NCBI GenBank assembly: GCA_946186335.1
Contig: CAMHMW010000085.1
Location: forward strand, 1-7,624
DNA: 7,624 nt
Direction of reading: 5' to 3'
From: an uncultured Candidatus Melainabacteria bacterium
GTDB lineage: Bacteria > Cyanobacteriota > Vampirovibrionia > Gastranaerophilales > Gastranaerophilaceae
Shown here: positions 1 through 6,673 of the stretch, piece by piece
Numbering within the stretch: the first letter of the stretch is position 1
Layout of the letters: each line of letters begins with the position of its first letter
The notes under the pieces: model-generated
Told to the model about the DNA's origin: nothing
Databases searched by the model: none
Seen by the model: the letters and a program-made list of their open reading frames with translations, nothing else
Translations under genes and position numbers: made by a program

Positions 1-10
1 GTACGTTTCC

Positions 11-826
11 ATGCCTTACAACAGAGTACAGGCAACAGAAGAGAGATTGAAAAAGATTTTTGAAGAGGAGTTGCAATCCGAAGGCTCAATTTTAATAAGT
101 TATAAGCCTGCAATTTTGTCAAAACTGGCAAAATATTTGACGGGTCATATATCCCGTCCCGCATCAGTCGGTATTGCAGGAGAAACAGCAAGCGGAAAAT
201 CAACAATAACACTTGATATAATTGATACAATCAAGTCGTTTGCAACGGAATTTGATATTGAAAATGTTGTAACAAGAGTTAATACCGATGATTACTATTA
301 TGACCGTTCCGAAATGGTTAAAGCGGCAGGAAGTTTTGCGGAATTTGCAAAGCATTATGACCTTGATGTTCCGCAGGCATTAGAACTTGAACTTATGAGT
401 GCTCATATTAAAGAACTTTTGAACGGCAAATCGGTTTATCTGCCGAAATATGATATGTCAGGTACTGCTAAAAGATATGATAATCATACTCTTGCTCATC
501 CTTCAAAAATAATTATTTCGGAAGGATTGTTCACTTTGACCGAAAAAATTAAGGATGCGTTTGATTTTAAAATATATGTTGATGTGGCACATAATGTTCA
601 GAAAGAAAGATTTTTCATACGTGCTGCCGAAAGAGATTTAGGAGAATCCGCAAAAGGTATTTACAAAAACGCTTCTCAAAAAGCAGAAATTTATATCAAA
701 CCCTGCAAGGATGATGCCGACATAATTCTTTCAGGTGAAGCCGTCAGAGCAAGATATAAAGCATTCCTGAACAGACTGATTTCAATAGTTCAGCAGGAAA
801 ATTTCAGAAACAGAATTATTGTTTAA
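11..826 (+). CDS. Uridine kinase-like P-loop nucleoside kinase
   Basis: Probable cytoplasmic kinase of the uridine kinase/phosphoribulokinase family, which uses ATP or GTP to phosphorylate a nucleoside (uridine or cytidine in Udk, pyrimidine salvage). In the 271-residue reading, the Walker A motif GETASGKST is at 57-65, an acidic NTDDYYYD segment at 91-98 sits where Udk has its substrate-binding aspartate, YLPKYD at 143-148 resembles the family's substrate loop, and SEGLF at 170-174 matches the EG(I/L) Walker B-like strand. An arginine-rich lid (R200, R204, R208) follows. About 50 residues precede the P-loop, whereas Udk (roughly 210 residues) begins almost at it, so the N-terminal extension is unusual. 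The start is uncertain: no Shine-Dalgarno is visible in the 10 bases before the ATG, and the frame is open to the window edge, so the gene may begin further left. The family is fairly certain; the exact substrate is not. Confidence 0.8.
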   Translation: MPYNRVQATEERLKKIFEEELQSEGSILISYKPAILSKLAKYLTGHISRPASVGIAGETASGKSTITLDIIDTIKSFATEFDIENVVTRVNTDDYYYDRSEMVKAAGSFAEFAKHYDLDVPQALELELMSAHIKELLNGKSVYLPKYDMSGTAKRYDNHTLAHPSKIIISEGLFTLTEKIKDAFDFKIYVDVAHNVQKERFFIRAAERDLGESAKGIYKNASQKAEIYIKPCKDDADIILSGEAVRARYKAFLNRLISIVQQENFRNRIIV

Positions 827-841
827 GTTTTCAGATATAAT

Positions 842-872
842 AAAACGGCGGGACAATGTCCCGCCGTTTTTT
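842..872. terminator. Bidirectional rho-independent terminator
   Basis: A perfect inverted repeat has a GC-rich stem ACGGCGGGAC (845-854) pairing with GTCCCGCCGT (858-867) around a 3-nt AAT loop. It is extended by A residues on the left and a T6 run (867-872) on the right. It lies between two converging genes, the kinase ending at 826 (+) and the matrixin-like gene ending at 884 (-). The flanking A and T tracts let it work as an intrinsic terminator on both strands. Confidence 0.92.
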
Positions 873-883
873 ATTTAACAAAT

Positions 884-1456
884 TTATTCTTTCAGATTTC
901 TTTTACTGAATGACCATTCGCTTATTGAGAAAAATTTTCTTTCATCCACTTTCATAAGACTTTGGTTTTCTGATATCGGGACATACATTATACTTGATTT
1001 TTTTGTTGTGTTAACGGGCATTCCCAAGACCTTCCCGACTTCGTGAACCATTACGTTTGAGATATATTTGTTAGAATATTTTTTAAAATCTTTACTTTCG
1101 GATGCTATAGTTATTTCGCCTTCTGTGATTGTATTGCCGTTTGCCTTATAACTTGCAGTAGTTATAGGACTGTCACCGGCGGCACTGTCAGAAAATGAAA
1201 CCTTGATATCTGACGGTTTTTTCTCGTCATCGGTATATTTGAACTTTATATGACCGCAGCTTACACCCTGCCATTTGCCGAAAGCGGTTTTTAGCGCACT
1301 TGTTGCTTTTTTGTCGCCATCCTCGGGGATATATACGGTAATGGTTGATTTCTGCCAGTGGGGAACTTCAACGATTTCTCTTGCCTGAGAATAACTGATT
1401 CCCAATGTTACAACGGTGAATGTCGCAATTATACCTGTTATAAATCTTTTTAACAT
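884..1456 (-). CDS. Secreted matrixin-like protein with degenerate zinc site
   Basis: A 190-residue protein with a clear signal peptide: MLKR, a hydrophobic core at about residues 5-20, and likely cleavage after the alanine in SYSQA. It is therefore probably exported. The body resembles the matrixin/metzincin peptidases (family M10): an N-terminal strand region, a segment ending in the helix ISNVMVHEVGKVLGMPV, and the Met-turn SSIMY at 154-158. Active members have HExxHxxGxxH. Here H138 and E139 are kept but the second His is K142 and the third is V148, so catalytic zinc binding should be lost. The frame is intact with no stop or frameshift, so this looks like a maintained pseudoenzyme rather than a decayed gene. 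GGAGG lies 4 nt before the ATG and a promoter lies just upstream. It is transcribed alone, convergent with the kinase. The function of the inactive form is unknown. Confidence 0.8.
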   Translation of the reverse strand: MLKRFITGIIATFTVVTLGISYSQAREIVEVPHWQKSTITVYIPEDGDKKATSALKTAFGKWQGVSCGHIKFKYTDDEKKPSDIKVSFSDSAAGDSPITTASYKANGNTITEGEITIASESKDFKKYSNKYISNVMVHEVGKVLGMPVNTTKKSSIMYVPISENQSLMKVDERKFFSISEWSFSKRNLKE

Positions 1457-1474
1457 ATTGCCTCCTTTTTCCGA

Positions 1475-1503
1475 ATTATACTTTAATTAACCTCAAAAGG
1501 CAA
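1475..1503 (-). promoter_or_regulatory. Predicted sigma70-type promoter of the matrixin-like gene
   Basis: Reading the minus strand, TTGCCT (1503-1498) is followed by a 17-nt spacer and a perfect TATAAT (1480-1475). The predicted transcript would start near 1468, giving a leader of only about a dozen bases that still contains the AAAGGAGG Shine-Dalgarno (1468-1461) before the ATG at 1456. The consensus match and spacing are good; the start point is inferred. Confidence 0.6.
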
Positions 1504-1511
1504 TATGGAAA

Positions 1512-1621
1512 CGGGAAAATTATTAAGTCGGATAAGTCATTAGGTCTGTTAAGTTCGTATCGGCACTTCGTACAAATTAATTTCAGTATTTAGGGTGGGC
1601 AAAACGTATGCGTGCCCACCA
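1512..1621 (+). repeat. Dispersed intergenic repeat, copy 1 (single hairpin)
   Basis: This copy carries CGGGAAA (1512-1518), two related 14-mers AAGTCGGATAAGTC (1525-1538) and AGGTCTGTTAAGTT (1542-1555), and a hairpin of TAGGGTGGGCA-type arms: GGTGGGCA (1594-1601) pairs with TGCCCACC (1613-1620) around an 11-nt loop. The same ordered parts recur at 6881-6996. It fills most of the gap between the matrixin-like and ABC ATPase genes. There is no T-run after the stem on either strand, so it does not look like a standard terminator. Confidence 0.75.
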
Positions 1622-1658
1622 CAAATCTGTAAGTAAGGCTTTTATAACGACATTGTAT

Positions 1659-2621
1659 TTATTCATACAAAAAACAATTACATCTGTGGTTTTCACTAAA
1701 TTCTGTAATATCAGGGGTGTTGGTTTTACAAATATCTTTCACAAACGGACAACGGGTGTGAAATTTGCAGCCATTTGGCAGGTTTTCAGGGGAGGGAAGT
1801 TCCCCTTGCAGTTGTATATGCGAGCCTCCGTTACCGTTGATTTCGGGTACTGCACTTAATAATGCCTGAGTATAAGGGTGTTTTGGGGTATTAAAAATTT
1901 CTTCCGTTTTCCCGATTTCAACGATTTCACCCAAATACATAACAGCAACCCTGTCTGAGATATATTTGATTACACTCAGGTCGTGTGAAATAAATAAAAA
2001 TGTCAGATGATATTCTTCTTTGAGTTGTTTCAAAAGATTTATTATCTGTGCCTGAATACTTACATCAAGAGCGCTTACGGGTTCATCCGCAATAATAAAT
2101 TCCGGATTAAGAATTAACGCTCTTGCTATTGCAATTCTCTGCCTTTGTCCGCCCGAAAATTCGTGAGGATACATCTCAAGACAATTTTCATCCAGACCGA
2201 CTTTTGAAATTGTGTTTTTTACAGCGGCTTTTATTTCTTCTTTTGTCAGTTTGGTGTTGATTTCTAAAGGTTCTGACAAAATTTGGCGGATTTTCATTTT
2301 CGGGTTAAGACTTGAATAGGGGTTTTGAAAAATCATCTGTACTTTCTGATAATAATTTTTCATATCTTTATTTTTGTGCAGGGAAACAATATTTTCACCG
2401 TTAACATTTATCTCACCTGATTTAATATCAACAAGTTTCATTATTGCTTTTGCAAGAGTTGATTTCCCGCAGCCTGATTCTCCCGCAATTGCAAGAATTT
2501 CGCCTGAATTTATTTCAAGGTTAATTCCGTTTACCGCATAAACCTTTTGAATTCCGCCGAAAGCATTTTTCTTAGTCTGATAAACTACGTTTAAATCTTT
2601 AATTTCCGCAAGGTTTGTCAT
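1659..2621 (-). CDS. OppF/DppF-type oligopeptide/dipeptide ABC transporter ATPase
   Basis: A 320-residue ATP-binding subunit of a peptide-type ABC importer, which acts on the inner face of the membrane and powers uptake of di- or oligopeptides (nickel in some relatives). All ABC elements are present: Walker A GESGCGKST (47-55), Q-loop Q99 in IFQNPYSSLNP, signature FSGGQ (155-159), Walker B FIIADE (175-180), D-loop SALD (183-186) and switch His213. The C-terminal Oligo_HPY region begins around TPKHPYTQALL (245-255) and carries Cys285, Cys291, Cys298 and Cys314, the spacing seen in Opp/Dpp ATPases, where it has been linked to an iron-sulfur cluster. Length is normal and the protein looks complete. 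The usual neighbours (permeases, OppD-type ATPase, binding protein) are not beside it, so it is probably an orphan subunit here. The start codon lies 6 nt from a predicted -10 box and has no Shine-Dalgarno, suggesting leaderless translation. OppF and DppF cannot be told apart from sequence alone. Confidence 0.92.
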   Translation of the reverse strand: MTNLAEIKDLNVVYQTKKNAFGGIQKVYAVNGINLEINSGEILAIAGESGCGKSTLAKAIMKLVDIKSGEINVNGENIVSLHKNKDMKNYYQKVQMIFQNPYSSLNPKMKIRQILSEPLEINTKLTKEEIKAAVKNTISKVGLDENCLEMYPHEFSGGQRQRIAIARALILNPEFIIADEPVSALDVSIQAQIINLLKQLKEEYHLTFLFISHDLSVIKYISDRVAVMYLGEIVEIGKTEEIFNTPKHPYTQALLSAVPEINGNGGSHIQLQGELPSPENLPNGCKFHTRCPFVKDICKTNTPDITEFSENHRCNCFLYE

Positions 2622-2627
2622 AAGAAG

Positions 2628-2656
2628 ATTTTAGCTTATTTGAAAAAATATTGCAA
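2628..2656 (-). promoter_or_regulatory. Predicted promoter of the ABC ATPase gene (leaderless)
   Basis: On the minus strand, TTGCAA (2656-2651), a 17-nt spacer and TAAAAT (2633-2628) form a good sigma70-type promoter. Only 6 nt separate the -10 box from the ATG at 2621, so transcription would begin at or within a base or two of the start codon. The absence of any Shine-Dalgarno before that ATG agrees with a leaderless mRNA. Confidence 0.6.
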
Positions 2657-2665
2657 TCGGTTATG

Positions 2666-2707
2666 CAGGGAGGGTAAATGTAATAGAAAATTGAAAATGG
2701 AAAATTG
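2666..2707 (+). repeat. Short repeat tract in the divergent promoter region
   Basis: CAGGGAGGGTAAATGTA (2666-2682) matches CAAGGGGGGTAAATGTA (6863-6879) at 15 of 17 positions. It is followed by three tandem copies of the heptamer GAAAAT(T/G) at 2686-2706. At 6863 the matching 17-mer immediately precedes repeat copy 2, so this may be a decayed third member of that repeat family. Chance similarity in AT-rich DNA cannot be excluded. Confidence 0.4.
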
Positions 2708-2751
2708 TAAAAGAGCTGAACGGAGGGCAAGTTGTTTAAAATTTTTCCCAC

Positions 2752-2780
2752 TTTTCACTTTTAATAATCTGTGTTATTAT
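2752..2780 (+). promoter_or_regulatory. Predicted extended -10 promoter of the four-gene cluster (leaderless)
   Basis: TTTTCA (2752-2757), a 17-nt spacer and TATTAT (2775-2780) preceded by TG at 2772-2773 form an extended -10 promoter. The -10 box ends 6 nt before the ATG at 2787, the same geometry as the opposing ABC ATPase promoter, so the first gene is predicted to be leaderless. This would drive the HhH protein gene and probably the following ycf46-like, DUF1257 and DUF2997 genes. Confidence 0.55.
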
Positions 2781-2786
2781 AGGCTT

Positions 2787-3728
2787 ATGAGAATGAGCTT
2801 GATAAAGAATTTTTTAATAATAGTAATTTTGGCATACGTTGTTTTGCGTTTTATTTCGCCAAGTATTGCAAATTTTGCCCTTGCTCTGACAGTTATGGCT
2901 ATCATACCATATTTGATTTTAAGATTGATTTTCATGAATACTTTCTATAAAAACAGTATAAATATGGTTAACAAAAGATACGTGGGAGGAGAAAATACCC
3001 TTCGCAACGGACATTGTACAGTTGTTTTTGTGCCGGATAAAACAATTACCGTTATGGAAAATGTTACGGTAATAGGACACACAAAAAGAATTTTTACACT
3101 CACAAAATCTCAGTTGAATGTTAACAAGGCATGGTACAGAATTTGCAGAATTTTTGATGAATATACCGCAATAGATTTATTAAAAGAATTTTTTGAGGAC
3201 GAGGCAAATGTTGTAATGTTGTCGCTGGAACAAAAACCTGCCCGTCATGAAGTTCAGGAAGAATACAATGCAAAAACAAACAAAGATGGGTTTGTTGAAA
3301 TGGGAACAATAAATCCTGATGTTTTCGGGGCGGATTTCGGGAAACAAAACGCTTCGGGGGAAGGCTTTGTAAGTATGGATAAACTTCATGAAGTTGCGCC
3401 GACAAAACAGAGAGTTGAAAAAGAACCCGAACTTGCCGGAATGAATGACTTAATGAATAAAGCAGATAAAAAAATAGATGTAAACACGGCAGAAGCAGGT
3501 GAATTGTCACTTTTACCGGGGATAAATATTGTAACTGCAAAAAAAATTGTGGAGCATCGTAATCTGAATGGTATCTTTAAAAACGATGACGAATTTATAA
3601 AAGTTTGTGATGTTAAAGAACATTTTATTCCCAAAATCAAGAGTATGATAATTGTTCAAAAACCAAAGACAGAACCTGAGGTTAACGGTTATAAATGCGA
3701 AGATACGGGAAGAATTATCGATTTTTAA
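2787..3728 (+). CDS. Membrane protein with ComEA-like helix-hairpin-helix domain
   Basis: A 313-residue protein, if started at the ATG at 2787; a second ATG at 2793 would remove two residues. The N-terminus has two closely spaced hydrophobic segments (about residues 6-21 and 26-45, the second ending in YLILRLIF), so it is predicted to sit in the membrane. A middle region of about 100 residues is unrecognised, and a polar linker rich in Glu, Lys and Asn follows. The C-terminus (about 230-291) is a double helix-hairpin-helix of the ComEA type: the DVNTAEAGELSLLPGI entry followed by VTAKKIVEHR and a second, weaker hairpin. HhH domains of this class usually bind DNA, but the usual GIG turn is GIN here, and no SLBB domain or pilus gene is nearby. 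The frame is open further upstream to 2640, but that part is non-coding in character and includes the promoter. It probably leads an operon, since the ycf46-like gene starts 40 bp after its stop. Confidence 0.75.
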   Translation: MRMSLIKNFLIIVILAYVVLRFISPSIANFALALTVMAIIPYLILRLIFMNTFYKNSINMVNKRYVGGENTLRNGHCTVVFVPDKTITVMENVTVIGHTKRIFTLTKSQLNVNKAWYRICRIFDEYTAIDLLKEFFEDEANVVMLSLEQKPARHEVQEEYNAKTNKDGFVEMGTINPDVFGADFGKQNASGEGFVSMDKLHEVAPTKQRVEKEPELAGMNDLMNKADKKIDVNTAEAGELSLLPGINIVTAKKIVEHRNLNGIFKNDDEFIKVCDVKEHFIPKIKSMIIVQKPKTEPEVNGYKCEDTGRIIDF

Positions 3729-3768
3729 AATGCGGAAATTTTTATAATACAAAAAGAGGGAAGTTATT

Positions 3769-5388
3769 ATGAATGAAAATATGGTGTCACAGTTGTCAAA
3801 ATTTTTCAGGGCAAGATTTCCCTATATTTATATTACGACATGGGAAGAAGAACGTGCGATTTCTATAATCAAACGAATTGCGACTTCCGAAAAACTAATA
3901 AAAATTCCGAGAGATGTCTATGTATGGACTCAGACAAACGGTTTTATTCTCAACGGACAAAAGATTGACGGTACAAATTCTCCCGATAAAGCGGTAGATT
4001 TTATAAAAAACTGTAATAAAAATGCCGTTTTTGTCATGTGTGATTTTCATGTTTATTTCGGAGTTAAGGGCAGACAGGTTGATTATAATGTTGTTCGCCG
4101 TTTGAGAGATATTATAAGTGAATTAAAAACAAGTTCATTCAGAAAAAATGTTATATTTCTGGCATCTGAGTTGTTAATCCCCGAATCTATGCAAAAAGAG
4201 ATTACAATTCTTGATATGCCCCTGCCTACATTAGAAGAAATAAAATCTAAACTTGATAAAATGATTTCTCAGAATAATCAGATAAACACCGAAGGTCTGG
4301 ATGAAGAAGTTAAGGAGAAACTTTGTAAAGCAGCGTTGGGTTTGACTTTGCAGGAAGCTGAAAATGCGTTTGCGCTTGCAATGGTTAATGACGGTAAAAT
4401 TGACGAAAGAGATTTGCCGATTATTTTAAGTGAAAAAATGCAGGTTATTAAGAAGACAGGTATTTTGGAATTTATAAATACGGATATAAAAATTGCAGAT
4501 GTCGGCGGTTTGGAAAATCTGAAAAACTGGCTTGGAAAACGTAACAATTCGTGGTCGGAATCGGCGAAGAAATACTGCCTGCCCGCTCCGAAGGGTGTTT
4601 TAATAACCGGTGTTCCCGGTTGCGGTAAGAGTTTGACCGCAAAAGCAATGAGTGCAGCATGGCAACTGCCTTTGTTAAAACTTGATTTCGGTAAGATTTT
4701 TTCGGGGCTTGTCGGAAGTTCGGAAGAAAATATGCGAAAAGCGATAAAAACCGCAGAAGCGGTTGCACCCTCAATTCTCTGGGTTGATGAAATTGAAAAG
4801 AGTCTGAGCGGGATGAATTCTTCCTCAAGCGGAGATAGCGGGGTTTCTTCAAGAATTTTTGGTACGTTTTTGACATGGATGCAGGAAAAAACCGCACCCG
4901 TATTTGTTATTGCAACGGCGAATAATATCAGCGGACTGCCTGCGGAACTGTTGAGAAAAGGACGTTTTGACGAAATCTTTTTTGTTGATTTGCCGACACG
5001 TACGGAAAGAAAAGAAATATTCAAACTTCATTTGAAAAAAAGGCTTAAAGACAGCGAAGTATCAAGCAAACTGGCGGTAGATGACAAATTGCTTGAAACA
5101 CTTGCAGATTTGACAGAAGGCTTTGTCGGTGCGGAAATTGAACAGGTTGTTATTTCGGCTTTGTATGAGGCGTTTTTCAACAAGCGTCCGCTCGAATTTT
5201 CTGATTTGGAAAACACAATTAAAAATGTCGTACCGCTTGCGGTAACTCAAAAAGAGCAGATTTTGTCACTTCGTCAGTGGGCAAATATCAGAGCGGTTGC
5301 CGCAACCAAAAAAGACGATATGGAAAACTATTCATCGGGTTCGGATGATGTAAACACTTCCCGCGGCGGCAGAGCGTTGGATGTGTAG
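3769..5388 (+). CDS. ycf46: Ycf46-like AAA+ ATPase
   Basis: A 539-residue AAA+ ATPase closely following the cyanobacterial and plastid Ycf46 pattern. Residues 1 to about 230 form the family's N-terminal region, a diverged AAA-like fold with no P-loop (FRARFPYIYITTWEEERA near the start, then FVMCDFHVYF and the LDMPLPTLEEI segment). After the linker IADVGGLENLKNWL comes the active module: Walker A GVPGCGKS (281-288), Walker B SILWVDE with D340/E341, sensor-1 strand VIATANN, and the arginine-finger region LRKGRFDE (R396, R399). The C-terminal helical lid ends with VPLAVTQKEQILSLRQWA, and the extreme C-terminus GGRALDV is also family-typical. Soluble; AAA+ proteins work as ring-shaped remodelling motors. 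The exact role of Ycf46 is not settled. GAGGG lies 8 nt before the ATG. It is followed 19 bp later by the DUF1257 gene, whose family commonly partners it. Confidence 0.92.
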   Translation: MNENMVSQLSKFFRARFPYIYITTWEEERAISIIKRIATSEKLIKIPRDVYVWTQTNGFILNGQKIDGTNSPDKAVDFIKNCNKNAVFVMCDFHVYFGVKGRQVDYNVVRRLRDIISELKTSSFRKNVIFLASELLIPESMQKEITILDMPLPTLEEIKSKLDKMISQNNQINTEGLDEEVKEKLCKAALGLTLQEAENAFALAMVNDGKIDERDLPIILSEKMQVIKKTGILEFINTDIKIADVGGLENLKNWLGKRNNSWSESAKKYCLPAPKGVLITGVPGCGKSLTAKAMSAAWQLPLLKLDFGKIFSGLVGSSEENMRKAIKTAEAVAPSILWVDEIEKSLSGMNSSSSGDSGVSSRIFGTFLTWMQEKTAPVFVIATANNISGLPAELLRKGRFDEIFFVDLPTRTERKEIFKLHLKKRLKDSEVSSKLAVDDKLLETLADLTEGFVGAEIEQVVISALYEAFFNKRPLEFSDLENTIKNVVPLAVTQKEQILSLRQWANIRAVAATKKDDMENYSSGSDDVNTSRGGRALDV

Positions 5389-5407
5389 TTTTGAAAGGCA
5401 GGATTAA

Positions 5408-6664
5408 ATGTCAATAAAACTTATGGCATACCCTATGGCGTTTTTAATAAACCCCGAACAGGCGAAGGGGGAAAAACTTTCTGAGGCATTTGATTCTTCC
5501 CCCAAAAATATCGAAACGGCAAAACAAACTCTCAAATTTATCAGGGTTCTGACGAATGTAAAATATTTTGAATATGTCAAATTGATGATTCCGATGCAGG
5601 GGAAAAGAGTGGGAAATTCCGCTTATGCTTTGCCATCAGGCTTGTTTGTTGAGTGGGATATTTCGGGAAAATATATGGAGGCAAATCTTGCGGGCAGATT
5701 TTCTGCCGAACAATTGCAAAATGCCGGTGAAAATTTCTTTCAGGAATTGGATTCCTTAACGGGAAGAAATGTCCGACTTATAGATTCTGCCGAATATTTT
5801 TATTACAACTATTCAACCGAATACACTGATTTATCGGAAATTTATCAGGTTTTAAAATCTCAGGGGGCAGGCGGAATATTTACAACCGACAAGGATGAAG
5901 TTATTGCGCAACTTGACGGAAAAAATCTCAGATATTATCACTATGAAAACGAAACAAATTATACATTAGAGGTTGAGCAAAAAATTCATATTCATAATAT
6001 CGGGGTGCAAAACGATTACACGCATATTTCTTTGGGTATGAAAAATCTGCGTATAAAAACGAATATTAAACAGAAAGAACTAAAAAAATTTCTGACAAAA
6101 TCAAATTATGATTTGTATGCGGGAAACATGGAAACTCCTTTGAAAAACGGCAATATAACGCTTAACTGGGTTTTGGAGGATGGTTTGTATATGGCAGAAT
6201 TTTCGGGATATAATAATTCAGAAATAGCAAAAGAGGCAGAAGAAATTTTTGCCAAACTCAATGTTGCAGCCGAACGTGATTTGAGGATGGTAAACGATCA
6301 GTTTACGGCGATTTATACCTATAAAACAAATTATACCGACAAAGGCGTGTTATTAAACACACTGACAGAACACGGTGCAGAGGGCATAACGGAAAACGGT
6401 GATAAAATAACCTGCAGACTTTACGGAATGGATATGTGCTATTACAGGCAGGACGGTTCAAACGGTTTTATGCTGGAAATAAAACAGGTATCTGATAAGG
6501 CGCAATGCGAGGGTGTTATAGGTGACCTGAACGAAGAATACGGTCTGAACATTCAGGAAATGACATATAACAAAATTAAAGAGCGTCTGGATAGCGAAAA
6601 TATGCGGCTTGAGAGCGAAACCGTTATGGATGATAATTCAATCGTTTTAACGATAGAAATATAG
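5408..6664 (+). CDS. Internally duplicated protein with Ycf35-like DUF1257 C-terminus
   Basis: A 418-residue protein of unknown function. The last roughly 105 residues (312-418) resemble DUF1257/Ycf35: a short helix, two strand pairs (ITCRLYGMDMCYYRQ, GFMLEIKQ), then EEYGLNIQEMTYNKIKERL and a final SIVLTIEI strand. Ycf35 proteins are normally about 125 residues, so this is more than three times longer. The reason is a tandem duplication: residues 42-191 match 211-360 (for example LKFIRVLTNVK with MKNLRIKTNIK, NYSTEYTD with TYKTNYTD, and LEVEQ with LEIKQ), at an offset of 169-172. Only the second copy carries the complete Ycf35-type tail. There is no signal peptide or membrane segment, so it is predicted cytoplasmic. 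An AGGCAGGA Shine-Dalgarno precedes the ATG. It sits between the Ycf46-like ATPase and the DUF2997 gene, so it is probably a substrate or regulatory partner of the ATPase (inference). The start is well placed, since the repeat spans the whole chain. Confidence 0.8.
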   Translation: MSIKLMAYPMAFLINPEQAKGEKLSEAFDSSPKNIETAKQTLKFIRVLTNVKYFEYVKLMIPMQGKRVGNSAYALPSGLFVEWDISGKYMEANLAGRFSAEQLQNAGENFFQELDSLTGRNVRLIDSAEYFYYNYSTEYTDLSEIYQVLKSQGAGGIFTTDKDEVIAQLDGKNLRYYHYENETNYTLEVEQKIHIHNIGVQNDYTHISLGMKNLRIKTNIKQKELKKFLTKSNYDLYAGNMETPLKNGNITLNWVLEDGLYMAEFSGYNNSEIAKEAEEIFAKLNVAAERDLRMVNDQFTAIYTYKTNYTDKGVLLNTLTEHGAEGITENGDKITCRLYGMDMCYYRQDGSNGFMLEIKQVSDKAQCEGVIGDLNEEYGLNIQEMTYNKIKERLDSENMRLESETVMDDNSIVLTIEI

Positions 6665-6673
6665 GTGCGGAAT

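Noticed and set aside
884..1456. Active matrixin protease or simple pseudogene
   Set aside because: Two zinc ligands are missing, so activity is unlikely, yet the frame, signal peptide and expression signals are intact, so I call a pseudoenzyme rather than a broken gene.
1594..1620. Rho-independent terminator of the ABC ATPase gene
   Set aside because: The stem is strong but no T-run follows it on either strand, and the same structure recurs elsewhere as part of a repeat.
1608..1859. Open frame on the plus strand overlapping the repeat and the ABC ATPase 3' end
   Set aside because: Most of it is antisense to the conserved C-terminal region of the ABC ATPase; its start lies in the hairpin repeat, and it has no recognisable domain or ribosome site.
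2640..2786. 49-residue N-terminal extension of the HhH membrane protein
   Set aside because: It spans the heptamer tract and a good promoter for the gene, is rich in Cys and basic residues unlike the rest, and would place 49 polar residues before the membrane segments.
3743..3748. Perfect TATAAT 20 nt before the ycf46-like ATG as an internal promoter
   Set aside because: No acceptable -35 box lies 16-18 nt upstream and no TG extension is present; the AT-rich gap explains it, though a weak internal promoter is not excluded.
4278..5024. Long minus-strand open frame inside the ycf46-like gene
   Set aside because: It mirrors the AAA+ coding sequence; the plus strand carries every Walker and sensor motif in frame, while the minus-strand product resembles nothing.
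6665..6667. GTG start for the DUF2997 protein
   Set aside because: It begins directly after the previous stop with no Shine-Dalgarno of its own, while AGGTG is well spaced for the ATG at 6674.
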